A stretch of DNA of 64,000 nucleotides from Thauera chlorobenzoica (GCF_001922305.1 NZ_CP018839.1:2170001-2234000); one strand, 5' to 3'; shown: positions 22,983 to 32,596, counted from the stretch's first letter. Numbers and translations: made by a program. The notes: generated from the letters alone by a model not told the origin.

Positions 22983-23693
22983 TCAGACGGCGCTTCTGGC
23001 CGGCGCTCCGCTCGCCACCCGGCGCAGTCCGGCGGGGTCGAGGATCTCCACCTGTTCGCGTCCGAGTCGCACCAGCCCCTGGTCGGCGAAGCCCTTCAGC
23101 AGCCGGCTGACGATCTCGCGCACGCTGCCGAGCTCGTCGGCGAGCTGCTGGTGGGTCAGGTGCAAGGTCCGCCCCTTGCCCAGCAGCTGTGCCGCCAGAC
23201 GCTGGTCGAGGCGGCGGAAGGCGACTTCCTCGATCAGCTGCATCAGTTCGGCGATGCGCTCGGCGAAGAGATGGAAGACGAATTCGCGGAACGGGCGCTC
23301 GCCGAGCAGATCCTCGAACACCGCCTGCGGCAGCAGCATCAGCACGGTGTCACTCTCGGTGACGCCGCGGGCCCGGTAGTCCTCGCGGCCGAGCAGGCAG
23401 GAGGTCGATAGGATGCAGGTCTCGCCCGCGCCGACCCGGTACAGCGGCAGCTCGCGGCCGTTGGGGGCGGATTTGACGACCCGGATCGAGCCGTCGACGA
23501 CGAACGGGAAACCCGCGCAGGCCTGGTGCTCGTCGAACAGGCAGGTGCCGCCGGGAACGCGCATCCAGCGTGCGGCTTCGAGCAGGCACCGGCGCCCGGA
23601 GGGTGACAGGGCGGCGAGCACCGGGTAGCCCTCGTCGAGCCGGGCGAGGGGCGGGGCGTGCGTCGTGTCTCGGGTCGGTCGTGGGTCACTCAT
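22983..23693 (-). CDS. Crp/Fnr-family transcriptional regulator with sensor-domain cysteines
   Basis: The 236-aa protein has an N-terminal cyclic-nucleotide-binding-like barrel (about 25-140), a dimerisation helix (about 140-165) and a C-terminal winged helix (about 170-225). The HTH is LTHQQLADELGSVREIVSRL. Cysteines are at 36, 51, 59, 93 and 99, the last two within GETCILSTSCLLG. There is no N-terminal cysteine cluster of the FNR [4Fe-4S] type, and the cAMP-binding arginine/serine signature of CRP is not evident. A redox or sulfur-type signal is possible but inferred. The ATG at 23693 (MSDPRPTRD) is favoured. It lies between xthA and the DUF2892 gene. Confidence 0.88.
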   Translation of the reverse strand: MSDPRPTRDTTHAPPLARLDEGYPVLAALSPSGRRCLLEAARWMRVPGGTCLFDEHQACAGFPFVVDGSIRVVKSAPNGRELPLYRVGAGETCILSTSCLLGREDYRARGVTESDTVLMLLPQAVFEDLLGERPFREFVFHLFAERIAELMQLIEEVAFRRLDQRLAAQLLGKGRTLHLTHQQLADELGSVREIVSRLLKGFADQGLVRLGREQVEILDPAGLRRVASGAPARSAV

Positions 23694-23736
23694 CGCAGGC
23701 GCATTCCGGGGAAAGAAAAGGGGGGCGGAAGGAGGT

Positions 23737-24501
23737 TCAGGCCAGTTCGAGGACCACCGGCGCATGATCCGAGGGGCGTTCGAGCCGGCGCGGCGCCTTG
23801 TCCACGGTGCAGCTGCGGCAGGCCGGACGCAGCGCCGGCGACACCAGCAGATGGTCGATGCGCAGGCCGAAGTTGCGGCGGAAAGCGAGCATCCGGTAGT
23901 CCCACCACGAGAAGCTGCGCTCGGGCTGCTCGAACAGGCGGAAGGCGTCGATCAGGCCGAGATCGAGCAGGGCGCGGAAGGCGGCACGCTCGGGGGCGGA
24001 GACGTGGATCTCGTCCTTCCAGTCGGGGTGGGCGTCGCGGTCCTCGGGGGCGATGTTGAAGTCGCCGGCGAGCACCAGGCGCGCGTGCGTCTGCAACTCC
24101 CCGCGCAGCCACCCGGTCAGCGCGGCGAGCCAGCGCAGCTTGTAGTCGAACTTGTCCGAGCCGACCGCCTGGCCGTTGGGAAAGTAGCCGCACACGACGC
24201 GCACGCCGTCGATGGTGGCGGCGATCAGGCGCTGCTGCTCGTCCTCGAAGCCGGGAATGTTGCGTACCACCGTGGCTTCATCGATCGGTCGCGGGCTGAG
24301 GATGGCGACGCCGTTGTAGGTTTTCTGGCCGGCGAAGGCGGCGTGGTAGCCGACGGCTTCCAGTTCGGCGAGCGGAAACGCCTTGTCCTCGAGTTTCAGC
24401 TCCTGCAGGCACAGCGCATCGGGTTTGTGCGCGGCCAGCCAGTCGAGCACCTGGGGGAGGCGCACTTTCAGGGAGTTGATGTTCCAGGTGGCGATTTTCA
24501 T
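23737..24501 (-). CDS. xthA: Exodeoxyribonuclease III
   Basis: AP endonuclease and 3'-5' exonuclease of base excision repair. The 254-aa protein has every family motif: [28 protein letters not shown] (catalytic Glu), [34 protein letters not shown] and [11 protein letters not shown]. The start is at the first beta strand. It is divergent from the chemoreceptor gene and is followed by the Crp-type regulator after 43 bp. Confidence 0.96.
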   Translation of the reverse strand: MKIATWNINSLKVRLPQVLDWLAAHKPDALCLQELKLEDKAFPLAELEAVGYHAAFAGQKTYNGVAILSPRPIDEATVVRNIPGFEDEQQRLIAATIDGVRVVCGYFPNGQAVGSDKFDYKLRWLAALTGWLRGELQTHARLVLAGDFNIAPEDRDAHPDWKDEIHVSAPERAAFRALLDLGLIDAFRLFEQPERSFSWWDYRMLAFRRNFGLRIDHLLVSPALRPACRSCTVDKAPRRLERPSDHAPVVLELA

Positions 24502-24642
24502 GGATCGTCCGAATGTCCGATGGGGTCGATGAGCCGGGCCGGCCCGCAGTCGGTCATTGTGCCACTGCGCCCTGCGGCGGGGTGGGCTGCGGGGAATGTA
24601 CTTGGCGCGCGGGCGTTGTCGGGTAGCCCGGAGGGGGCATCC

Positions 24643-24677
24643 GGAATTAAGCTATATCAATCTGTGATCTTAATTCC
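24643..24677. promoter_or_regulatory. 9-bp inverted repeat in the chemoreceptor promoter region
   Basis: GGAATTAAG (24643-24651) and its exact complement CTTAATTCC (24669-24677) are separated by 17 bp. They lie in an AT-rich island, unlike the surrounding GC-rich DNA. A possible -10 element TAAAAT (24682-24687) follows 4 bp later, so a bound protein would cover the -35 region. The start codon of the chemoreceptor is at 24735. Confidence 0.5.
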
Positions 24678-24734
24678 CAAGTAAAATACTCAACTAAACA
24701 ACAGTTCGAGAACAACCAAGGAGGAGGCCCCCTT

Positions 24735-25835
24735 ATGTTTTCCGCAAAGCTTACGCAGTTCCTGTTTCGACCCCGCTCCGGAGCCGGGCGCACCCAGCGC
24801 GACAATGCCTGGCTGGAGGCGCGCGTGGCGCAGCTCGAAGCCGAGGGCGCCGCGCTGCGCGATGAAGTCGCAGCGCTGCGCGAGGAGCGCGGCGCGCTGG
24901 GTGGGGTGTTTTCCAGCCTGTCCAGCTTTGGCGCTTCGCTGGGCGGGGTACGCGAATCCTTTCTCGGCCTGGCGAGTACGCTGAACGAGGAAAAATCCTC
25001 CGCCCTCGAAGCCGCTGCCCAGTCGCAAAGCAACCGTGTCGCCTTCGAGCAGATGGCGGGCAACCTGCGCAGCCTGTTCGGCCGCATGAGCGAGGCTTCG
25101 CGCAACGTCGATGTGCTGATGCAGCGCACCGGCGAGATCGGCGGCATCGTGCGCCTGATCAAGGAGATCGCCGACCAGACCAACCTGCTGGCGATCAATG
25201 CCGCGGTCGAGGCTGCGCGGGCCGGCGAGGCCGGGCGCGGCTTCGCGGTGGTGGCCGACGAAGTGCGCAAGCTGGCCGAGCGCACGGCGAAGGCGACCAC
25301 CGAGATTTCCGCCCTGGTCGGCAGCATCCAGGAAGAAACCGATAGCGCCAAGGCGGTGATGGAAGCCGGGGCGGAGGATGCCGGCCGTTATTCGGCAGAG
25401 AGCGAACTCGCCGTGGGCAGCATGTCGCGCTTGTTCGAGTTGTCGCAGCGCATGGAGCAGGCGGTGGCTTCGTCGGCGCTGCTGTCCAATGTCGAGCTGG
25501 CGAACATCGAGGAGCTGATCCTCAAGCTCGAAGTCTACAAGGTGTTCCTCGGGGTCTCGAACCTTCGGCCGGACGATCTGCCCGACGAAAAGCACTGCCG
25601 CCTCGGGCAGTGGTATTACGACGGCGAGGGGCGGGAGCATTTTGCCGGGCTGCCCGGGTATGCCGCGCTGGAAAAACCGCATCGTGCAGTGCACACCCAT
25701 GCCCGCCAGGCGGTGACCTTCTATTACGAAGGCCGCCTCGATGCCGCGCTCGATCAACTGCAGGCGATGGAACGGGCCAATCTCGCGGTGATGGGTGGCA
25801 TGAGCCGGATCCTGGGCAAGGCAAACGGGCAATGA
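24735..25835 (+). CDS. Soluble methyl-accepting chemotaxis protein with C-terminal CZB domain
   Basis: Cytoplasmic chemoreceptor-like signal transducer, 366 aa, without transmembrane segments. An N-terminal coiled coil (about 25-60) leads into the MCP signalling domain, whose tip reads [20 protein letters not shown] and continues [16 protein letters not shown]. The C-terminal CZB (chemoreceptor zinc-binding) domain shows [12 protein letters not shown] with Cys288 and His316/His320. The usual first ligand, the His of a DHxxW-type motif, appears to be Glu260 ([15 protein letters not shown]). AAGGAGG precedes the ATG. Its stop overlaps the start of the c-di-GMP gene by 4 nt, so the two are co-translated. 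CZB domains sense zinc or oxidants in known cases. Confidence 0.9.
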   Translation: MFSAKLTQFLFRPRSGAGRTQRDNAWLEARVAQLEAEGAALRDEVAALREERGALGGVFSSLSSFGASLGGVRESFLGLASTLNEEKSSALEAAAQSQSNRVAFEQMAGNLRSLFGRMSEASRNVDVLMQRTGEIGGIVRLIKEIADQTNLLAINAAVEAARAGEAGRGFAVVADEVRKLAERTAKATTEISALVGSIQEETDSAKAVMEAGAEDAGRYSAESELAVGSMSRLFELSQRMEQAVASSALLSNVELANIEELILKLEVYKVFLGVSNLRPDDLPDEKHCRLGQWYYDGEGREHFAGLPGYAALEKPHRAVHTHARQAVTFYYEGRLDAALDQLQAMERANLAVMGGMSRILGKANGQ

Positions 25836-28018
25836 AGGCCGCCAGCGGCAGCGCGATTGCCCGCGAAATGCGGATCGACGCCGATGAGATCGCCGAACGC
25901 AAGGCCTTTCTGCGCCTGGGCGAGGATGACGCCGCGTCCTTGCGGGCGGTGCACGCGGCGATCGGAGCGCAGGGCCGCCATGGCTTTTCCGATGCGTTCT
26001 ACGCCGCGCTGCGCAGCCGTCCGGCACTGGCGGCGCTGCTGCGCGACGATGCCACCGTGGCGCGGCTGAAGGCGGCGCACGAGCGCTACTTCCGCGAACT
26101 GACCGCAGGCGAATATGGCACCGACTACGTCGAGCGCCGGCTCGAAGTGGGTGTCACCCATGCGCGCATCGGCCTCGAGCCGAAGTGGTATGTCGGCGCT
26201 TTCCGCGAATACCTGTCGGGCATGGTCGACACCTTGTGGACGCACAGCGGCGGGCGCCGCGAACAGTTCATTCCGGCCTTCGACGCCCTGCTCAAGGTCG
26301 CCCTGTTCGACCTCGGGCTGACCCTGGACACCTACATCCACGCCGACAAGCGGCGCATCGCGCTGCGCGACCGGGCGATCGAATCGAGCGTCAATGGCGT
26401 GTTCATCGCCGACGCCGGCCAGCCGTGCTACCCGCTGATCTACGTGAACCCGGCGTTCGAGCGGGTGCTCGGCAGCACGGCGGGGACGATCGTCGGCAGG
26501 CCCTGCATCTGCCGCGACGAGGTCGCCGACGGCTACGCCGAGATCCGCCGCGCGATCGCCCACGGCACCGAAGGCAACACCGTGCTCCGCTTGCGCCGCG
26601 CCGACGGCGAGCGGCGCTGGATCGAGCTCTTTCTGGCGCCGGTGCGCAGCGAGGCCGGGGCGGTCACCCACTTCGTCGGCGTGCTCAACGACGTTACCGA
26701 CCGCAAGGACGCCGAGGCGCGGCTGAGCCACCTCGCCAACCACGACCCGCTCACCGGGCTGCCCAACCGCAATCTGCTCCACGACCGCCTTGCCCATGCG
26801 ATCACGCGGCGCGGAGAAGGCCTGAATGCGGTGCTGTTCCTCGACCTCGACCGGTTCAAACTGATCAACGACAGTTACGGCCACGATGTCGGCGACGAGT
26901 TGCTGCGCGCGGTGGCAACGCGGCTGCAGCACTGCCTGCGCGCCGAGGATACGGTGGCGCGGCTGGGGGGCGACGAGTTCGTGGTATTGCTCGAGGATCT
27001 GCCCTCGGTCGACGCGGCCGCGGCGATCGCGGGCAAGATCGCCTCCCATCTGTCCGTGCCGGTGACCGTCGGCGAGCGCGAGCTGCCGCTGGCGGCAAGT
27101 GTGGGCATCGCCCTCCATCCGCGCGACGGGGCCGATCCGCAGACCCTGCTGAAGCATGCCGATACCGCGATGTACCGTGCCAAGGAGGCGGGACGGGGCG
27201 GCTTCTGTTTTTTCGCTGCCGACATGAATGCCCAGGCGCTGCAGCGCCTGACGCTGGAAAACGACTTGCGCCGGGCGCTCGAAAACGGCGAGCTCGAGGT
27301 CTTCTATCAGGCTCAGGTGGCGCTCGCTGACGGCCGCCTCACCGGGGCCGAGGCGCTGGTGCGCTGGCGCCACCCGGAGAAGGGGCTGGTATCGCCGGCG
27401 GCCTTCATTCCGGTGGCGGAGGAAACCGGCCTCATCGTCAGCCTCGGCGAGCAGGTGCTGCGCGCCGCCTGCCGTCAGCTCGCCACCTGGCAGCGCCAGG
27501 GCCTGCCGCGCCTGACGGTGGCGGTGAATCTGTCACCGCGCCAGTTCCGCCAGCCCGATCTGGTGGACCGGGTGGCCGCGATCCTCGCCGAAACCGGCGC
27601 CGATCCGGACTGGCTGGAGCTGGAGATCACCGAGAGCGCGGCAATGCAGCACGCCGAGGAAACCATCGGGGCGCTGCGCCGGCTGCGCGAGATGGGCGTC
27701 TCGCTGGCGATCGACGACTTCGGCACCGGCTATTCCTCGCTGTCCTACCTGAAGCGCTTCCCGATCGACAAGCTCAAGATCGACCGCTCCTTTGTCCAGG
27801 GCGTGCCCGGCAACGGCGACGACGCCGCGATCGTGCAGGCGATCATCGCGATGGCCCGCAGCCTCGGCCTGGCGCTGCTCGCCGAAGGAGTGGAAAGCGA
27901 GGCCCAGCGCGACTTCCTCCAGGCGCAAGGGTGTGCGGTCGCGCAGGGCTGGCTGTTCGGCCAGGCCGTGCCCGCGGCCGCCTTCGAGCGCGACCACCTT
28001 GCCAGGCACGGCGCCTGA
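25832..28018 (+). CDS. Protoglobin-PAS-GGDEF-EAL c-di-GMP turnover protein
   Basis: Predicted haem-based sensor coupled to cyclic-di-GMP synthesis and/or breakdown, 728 aa, soluble. Residues about 10-175 form a globin-coupled sensor domain: [18 protein letters not shown] contains the probable proximal His110, and Tyr57 is a candidate distal residue. A PAS domain follows (about 185-310). The GGDEF domain has an intact GGDEF at 379-383, with an RxxD inhibitory-site motif (RAED) five residues before it. The EAL domain has EAL at 507-509 and DDFGTGYSS, so both activities look possible. The start overlaps the preceding chemoreceptor stop (ATGA). Oxygen is the likely ligand by family; NO or CO cannot be excluded. 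Confidence 0.92.
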   Translation: MKAASGSAIAREMRIDADEIAERKAFLRLGEDDAASLRAVHAAIGAQGRHGFSDAFYAALRSRPALAALLRDDATVARLKAAHERYFRELTAGEYGTDYVERRLEVGVTHARIGLEPKWYVGAFREYLSGMVDTLWTHSGGRREQFIPAFDALLKVALFDLGLTLDTYIHADKRRIALRDRAIESSVNGVFIADAGQPCYPLIYVNPAFERVLGSTAGTIVGRPCICRDEVADGYAEIRRAIAHGTEGNTVLRLRRADGERRWIELFLAPVRSEAGAVTHFVGVLNDVTDRKDAEARLSHLANHDPLTGLPNRNLLHDRLAHAITRRGEGLNAVLFLDLDRFKLINDSYGHDVGDELLRAVATRLQHCLRAEDTVARLGGDEFVVLLEDLPSVDAAAAIAGKIASHLSVPVTVGERELPLAASVGIALHPRDGADPQTLLKHADTAMYRAKEAGRGGFCFFAADMNAQALQRLTLENDLRRALENGELEVFYQAQVALADGRLTGAEALVRWRHPEKGLVSPAAFIPVAEETGLIVSLGEQVLRAACRQLATWQRQGLPRLTVAVNLSPRQFRQPDLVDRVAAILAETGADPDWLELEITESAAMQHAEETIGALRRLREMGVSLAIDDFGTGYSSLSYLKRFPIDKLKIDRSFVQGVPGNGDDAAIVQAIIAMARSLGLALLAEGVESEAQRDFLQAQGCAVAQGWLFGQAVPAAAFERDHLARHGA

Positions 28019-28039
28019 GCGCGCCCGGCGTGCAGCGGG

Positions 28040-30160
28040 TCAGGCCGGCGTCACCATGCCGTTGTGGCGCAGCAGGGCGTCGACGCGCGGTTCGCGGCCG
28101 CGGAAGGCCGTGAACGATTCCAGCGCCGGGCGGCTGCCGCCGACCGCCAGGATCTCGCGCCAGAAGCGCGCGCCGGTCTCCGCGTCGAGCAGGCTGCCCT
28201 TGCCCGCGCCGGCCTCCTCGAAAGCCTCGAAAGCGTCCGCCGACAGCACTTCGGCCCACTTGTAGCTGTAGTAGCCCGCGGCGTAGCCGCCGGCGAAGAT
28301 GTGCGAGAAGCTGTGCGGGAAGCGGTGCCAGGCGGGCGGAATCAGCACCGCCACCTCGCGCCGCACCTCGTCGAGCAGCGCCATCACGCGCTCGATCGGC
28401 ACCGGGCCGGCGCCTGCCTCCGCTCCCGCATCCACCTCGCTGTGCAGGCGCAGATCGAACATCGAGAACTCGAGCTGGCGCACGGTCTGCATGCCGCTCT
28501 GGAAGTTCTTCGCCGCGATCATCTTGTCGTAGAGCGCGCGCGGCAGTGGTTCGCCGCTGTCGACATGGGCGGTCATCCCCTGCAGCACGTCCCATTCCCA
28601 GCAGAAGTTCTCCATGAACTGGCTGGGCAGCTCGACCGCGTCCCACTCGACGCCGTGGATGCCGGACACCGCGAGCTCGTCCACCTGGGTGAGCAGGTGG
28701 TGCAGGCCGTGGCCGCACTCGTGGAACAGGGTGAGGACGTCGTCGTGGGTGAAGGTGGCGGGCTTGCCATTGACCGGACCGGGGAAGTTGCACACCAGGT
28801 AGGCGAGCGGCGTGTCGCTGCCCCAGACGTCGCGGTGGCGGCTGCGCGCCGAGTCCATCCATGCGCCGCCGCGCTTGGTGCTGCGGGCGTGGAGGTCGAG
28901 ATAGAAGTGGCCCACCAGCTCTGCGTCCTTCTCGATGCGGAAGAAGCGCACGTCCGGGTCCCACTTCGGCGCCTCGTCGGGGAGGATGTCGACGCGATAC
29001 AGCGCGCGGATCACGCCGAACAGGCCGTCGAGCACCTTGGGCTCGGGGAAGTACTGCTTCACTTCCTGGTCGGAATAGGCGTAGCGCTGCTCGCGCAGTT
29101 TCTCGGAAGCGTAGGCAAGGTCCCAGGGTTCGAGCGTGTCGAGGCCGAGCTCGGCCCTGGCGAAGGCCTTCAGTTCCTCCAGATCCTGCTCGGCGAAAGG
29201 CTTGGCGCGGGCGGCGAGCTCGTGCAGGAAGGCGAGCACCTGCGCGGGGCTGTCGGCCATCTTCGGCACCAGCGACACCTCGGCGAAATTCCTGTAGCCG
29301 AGCATGCGCGCTTCTTCGTCGCGCAGGGCGAGGATGCGGCCGATCAGCGGGCCGTTGTCGAGCTCGGGCGCGCCCAGTTCGGAGGCGCGGGTGGCGTAGG
29401 CGCGGTACATGCGCGCGCGCAGGGCGCGGTCGTCGGCGTACTGCATCACCGGCAGGTAGGCGGGCATCTGCAGGGTGAACTTCCAGCCTTCCCTGCCGTC
29501 GGCTTCGGCCGCGGCGCGAGCGGCTTCGCGGGCGTCCTCCGGGATCCCCGCAAGCCCGGCCTCGTCGGTGATCCACTCGGCGTGGGCGTTGGTGGCGTCG
29601 AGCAGGTTCTCGGAGAACTTGGCCGCCAGTTGCGATTGCTCTTCCTGGATCGCCTGGAAGCGCGGTTTCTGCGCGTCGGGCAGTTCCGCGCCGGAGAGGC
29701 GGAAGTCGCGCAGCGCGTGCTCGAGGATGCGCTGGCGCACCGGCGACAGGGTGGCAAACTCGGGACCGTCGTGCAACGCCTTGTACTTCCGGAACAGCGC
29801 CAGGTTCTGCCCGACCTCGGCATAGAAGCGCGAAACCTCGGGCAGCATCGCGTTGTAGGCCTCGCGCCATTCGGGCACGTCGAGCACGCTGTGGAGGTGG
29901 CCGACCACGCCCCAGGCGCGCGACAGGCGCTCGCCGGCCTCGTCCATCGGGCCGACGAAACCGTCCCAGCTCGGCGGCGCCGGGTCGGCGGTGAGGCGTT
30001 CGATCAGCGTGCGGTTCTCGTCGATCAGGCTGCGGACCGCGGGTTCGACATGGGCCGGGCGGATGTCGCCGAAGCGCGGCAGGGCGCTGAAGTCGAGCAG
30101 GGGGTTGGCGGGGTCGGGGGTGGCGGAAGAGGGCAGGTGGGGCGTGGCGCTGTCGTGCAT
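28040..30160 (-). CDS. prlC: Oligopeptidase A (M3 family zinc metallopeptidase)
   Basis: Cytoplasmic thimet-type peptidase that degrades short peptides, including signal peptide fragments. The 706-aa chain has the zinc site HECGHGLHH (His480, Glu481, His484), with the third ligand in the downstream GVEWDAVELPSQFMENF segment. The ATG at 30160 (MHDSATPHLP) has AAGG upstream and gives a normal length; an extra 15 residues upstream are unlikely. The gene converges with the GGDEF-EAL gene, 21 bp apart. Confidence 0.95.
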   Translation of the reverse strand: MHDSATPHLPSSATPDPANPLLDFSALPRFGDIRPAHVEPAVRSLIDENRTLIERLTADPAPPSWDGFVGPMDEAGERLSRAWGVVGHLHSVLDVPEWREAYNAMLPEVSRFYAEVGQNLALFRKYKALHDGPEFATLSPVRQRILEHALRDFRLSGAELPDAQKPRFQAIQEEQSQLAAKFSENLLDATNAHAEWITDEAGLAGIPEDAREAARAAAEADGREGWKFTLQMPAYLPVMQYADDRALRARMYRAYATRASELGAPELDNGPLIGRILALRDEEARMLGYRNFAEVSLVPKMADSPAQVLAFLHELAARAKPFAEQDLEELKAFARAELGLDTLEPWDLAYASEKLREQRYAYSDQEVKQYFPEPKVLDGLFGVIRALYRVDILPDEAPKWDPDVRFFRIEKDAELVGHFYLDLHARSTKRGGAWMDSARSRHRDVWGSDTPLAYLVCNFPGPVNGKPATFTHDDVLTLFHECGHGLHHLLTQVDELAVSGIHGVEWDAVELPSQFMENFCWEWDVLQGMTAHVDSGEPLPRALYDKMIAAKNFQSGMQTVRQLEFSMFDLRLHSEVDAGAEAGAGPVPIERVMALLDEVRREVAVLIPPAWHRFPHSFSHIFAGGYAAGYYSYKWAEVLSADAFEAFEEAGAGKGSLLDAETGARFWREILAVGGSRPALESFTAFRGREPRVDALLRHNGMVTPA

Positions 30161-30213
30161 CGATGAACCTTGGTGAGAATCCGTTCCGGGTCGTGGGGAA
30201 GGCATTGTGCCGT

Positions 30214-30252
30214 AAAAAAGCCGGCGGACGCCGTTCTCGGCGCCCGTCGGCC
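30214..30252 (-). terminator. Rho-independent terminator after the DUF2189 gene
   Basis: On the minus strand a 13-bp GC-rich stem with one mismatch (arms 30240-30252 and 30221-30233) is followed by a run of six T (30219-30214). It follows the stop codon of the DUF2189 gene and precedes prlC. Confidence 0.75.
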
Positions 30253-30308
30253 GCTCGCAAGGAGAGGGGGCGGGGCGGGTTCGGGGCCGCGAGGCGTGAC
30301 CGCTGCGT

Positions 30309-31082
30309 TCAGCGCATCAGCTCGCGGTAGGCATGCCAGCTGGCGTGCCCGAGCAGCGGCAGCAGGATCACCATGCCGACCATCATGGTGGCGAAGCCGA
30401 CCGCGACCAGGCCAACGATGATCGCCGCCCACAGCGCCATTGCCGCCGGGTTCACCGCGACCGCGCGCAGGCTGGCCATCGCCGCGGTGACGATATCGAC
30501 CTTGCGGTCGATCAGCATCGGCACCGCCGTCACCGACAGCGCGAACACCACCGTGGCGATGATCGCACCGACCACGAGGTAGGCGGCGACGAAGGACAGG
30601 TGCTCGCCGGACAGGAATACGCTGCGGAAGAAGTTCGACAGGTCGGCGACGTTGCCGTCGTAGAACAGGGCGAACAGCACCGCCGAGATGCGCTCCCAGC
30701 CGATCAGCGCGATCGCGAGGAAGGCGCCGAAGTAGGCCAGGCCGTCGGCGTGGCCGCGCAGGCCGCGCAGCGAGCCGAGAAACGAGACCGGGTGCCCCTG
30801 CTCGTGCTGGCGGGAAATTTCGTACAGCCCGGCAGCGGCGACCGGCCCGATCAGGAAGAAGCCGGAAATCGCCGTGGTGAACAGGTAAGGCAGTCCTGCC
30901 GCGTAGGACAGGATCAAGTAGCCGAGCGCAGCCAGGATCACCCCGTAGGACAGGCTCGCGCCCAGGTTCTCGCGCATGTCTTCCCATCCCGCGCGGAGCC
31001 ACAGCAGCGGCCGGTCGATGCCGACTTCGCGCACGTGGGGCAGGTGAAAGTGCTGTTCCAGGGTCTCAAAAGGCTTGTCCAT
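30309..31082 (-). CDS. DUF2189 integral membrane protein
   Basis: The 257-aa protein has a cytoplasmic-looking N terminus (MDKPFETLEQHFHLPHVREVG) and about six hydrophobic helices between residues 40 and 250. It matches the DUF2189 family of predicted inner-membrane proteins, whose function is not established. The ATG at 31082 has GGAGCGAG upstream. It lies downstream of the MFS gene on the same strand and has its own terminator. No catalytic or metal-binding motif stands out. Confidence 0.8.
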   Translation of the reverse strand: MDKPFETLEQHFHLPHVREVGIDRPLLWLRAGWEDMRENLGASLSYGVILAALGYLILSYAAGLPYLFTTAISGFFLIGPVAAAGLYEISRQHEQGHPVSFLGSLRGLRGHADGLAYFGAFLAIALIGWERISAVLFALFYDGNVADLSNFFRSVFLSGEHLSFVAAYLVVGAIIATVVFALSVTAVPMLIDRKVDIVTAAMASLRAVAVNPAAMALWAAIIVGLVAVGFATMMVGMVILLPLLGHASWHAYRELMR

Positions 31083-31231
31083 GGCTCGCTCCGCTTGATC
31101 AGCATCGGTCGGGGGGCGGCCCGGCTGCGGATTGGGAGGCTGCCGGGCCGATTCTTAGAGTAGACCGGCCGGAGCGAGTTCGCGAATACGATTTGTTCCG
31201 GGTCCAAACCATGCGTTGCGTATGGCACCGT

Positions 31232-31245
31232 CCGGACGCGTCCGG
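31232..31245. repeat. 14-bp perfect palindrome downstream of the MFS gene
   Basis: CCGGACGCGTCCGG is exactly self-complementary and lies 16 bp past the stop codon of the MFS gene on the minus strand. It may form part of a terminator hairpin, though no T tract follows. It lies in the 178-bp gap (31083-31260), which also holds a second stem, GGCCCGGC/GCCGGGCC, near 31117-31148. Confidence 0.5.
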
Positions 31246-31260
31246 CCCTGCGGTGGCGGT

Positions 31261-32523
31261 TCAGGGGCCCGGCTTCCAGATGTTGCGGCACCCCGTCTCG
31301 CGCAGGAACAGGCTGGCGAGGGTGCCGAGCAGGGCGGCGGCGGCGAGCAGGCCGATGCCGTGGCGGAAGGTGCCGACCGCATACACGCGCACGCCTTCGA
31401 CCAGGGTGCCGTCCCAGCCCGCGTCCATGATCAGGCCGACCGCCGGTTGCAGCAGCGCACCGGCGAGAAAGCCGCCCATGTTGGTGACGCTGGTGCTCAT
31501 CCCCGAGAGCTGGGGCGGGTTCACTTCCTTGGCGCAGGCCCAGGTCAGGGCGAAGCTGGCGGTGGCCACGCCCATCACGGCGAACAGCGCGTAGGACAGC
31601 GCGATCGGCATCGACACCGCCGACAGCCACACCAGCCACAGCAGGCTGTACAGGGCGGAGGAGGCGATCAGCACCGGCTTGCGCCGGCCGAGGCGGTCCG
31701 ACAGGGTGCCGATCGCCAGGCAGCCGACGGCGAAACCGGCGAAATAAAGCGACACGTGGCTCGCCGCCTCGACCCGGGACAGGCCGTGCACCTGCACCAG
31801 GTAAGGGGTGGCCCACAGCCCGGCGAAGGCGAAGAAGCTGCCGGCGATGCCGAAGTTCACCCCCACCGCAGGCCAGGTGGCGCGGTTCTTCAGCACCCCC
31901 ATCAGGCTGCCGAGCACGGCGGTGCGGTCGAAGCGGGGGGCGGGGGTGCCCGGCGCGCGCGCTTCGCGGACGAAGAACCAGCAGGCGACGCCCAGCAGCA
32001 CCGACAGGACGGCGGCGCCGAAGAACACCCCGCGCCACGAGGCGACCTGTGCGATGGCGGCGAGCGGCGTGCCGGCGAGCACCGAGCCGAGGTTGCCGAG
32101 CAGCATCGACAGTCCGACAAGGGTGGCGAAGCGGCGCTCGTCGAACCACACCGCGATCAGCTTGAGCATCGCGATGAACACCACCGACACGCCGAGCCCG
32201 ACCAGGGTGCGCCCGACCAGCGCGGTGTCCAGGTTCGGGGCGAAGCCGAACAGCGCGCTGCCGGCCCCGGCCACCAGCCCGCCCAGCAGCAGGATGCGGC
32301 GCGGCCCCAGGGTGTCGACGAGGATGCCGGTCGGCACCTGCATGATCGTATACACGTAGAAATAGGTCGCCGCGAGCACGCCGAGCGACGCCGCGCTGGT
32401 GTGAAAGGCCGCGGCCAGGTCCTGGGCGATGCCGGCGGGGGCGAAGCGATGGAAGAAGGACAGCATGTAGGCGGCGATGACCACGGCCAACGCCAGGTTG
32501 CGGCTGGAAGCGGATGTCTGCAT
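31261..32523 (-). CDS. Major facilitator superfamily transporter
   Basis: The 420-aa protein has twelve predicted membrane helices. MFS motif A appears between helices 2 and 3 as GILVDTLGPRRILLLG, and a related copy GTLSDRLGRRKPVLIA lies between helices 8 and 9. The start ATG at 32523 has GGAG upstream. The substrate cannot be inferred from sequence or neighbours (purC upstream, DUF2189 downstream). The central loop (REARAPGTPAPRF) is short, and the chain ends in a hydrophilic tail. Confidence 0.85.
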   Translation of the reverse strand: MQTSASSRNLALAVVIAAYMLSFFHRFAPAGIAQDLAAAFHTSAASLGVLAATYFYVYTIMQVPTGILVDTLGPRRILLLGGLVAGAGSALFGFAPNLDTALVGRTLVGLGVSVVFIAMLKLIAVWFDERRFATLVGLSMLLGNLGSVLAGTPLAAIAQVASWRGVFFGAAVLSVLLGVACWFFVREARAPGTPAPRFDRTAVLGSLMGVLKNRATWPAVGVNFGIAGSFFAFAGLWATPYLVQVHGLSRVEAASHVSLYFAGFAVGCLAIGTLSDRLGRRKPVLIASSALYSLLWLVWLSAVSMPIALSYALFAVMGVATASFALTWACAKEVNPPQLSGMSTSVTNMGGFLAGALLQPAVGLIMDAGWDGTLVEGVRVYAVGTFRHGIGLLAAAALLGTLASLFLRETGCRNIWKPGP

Positions 32524-32536
32524 GGGGGGCTCCGGA

Positions 32537-32566
32537 GGAAAAAGGGCGCCTCGTGGGCGCCCCTTT
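32537..32566 (-). terminator. Rho-independent terminator of purC
   Basis: The arms 32556-32566 and 32541-32550 form a GC-rich stem with a one-base bulge. On the minus strand it runs into five T residues (32543-32539). It lies 30 bp after the purC stop and just before the MFS ribosome site, separating the two genes. Confidence 0.8.
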
Positions 32567-32596
32567 GTCGTGATCGTGGCGGAAATGGCCGCGGAT

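Noticed and set aside
22983..23693. Assignment of the Crp-type regulator as FNR or DNR
   Set aside because: The N-terminal cysteine cluster of FNR is missing and its HTH sequence (GSVREIVSRL) is not the FNR/DNR type I would expect, so I leave it unnamed.
24735..25835. Membrane-bound chemoreceptor
   Set aside because: No transmembrane helix is present; the N terminus is a coiled coil, so the protein is cytoplasmic.
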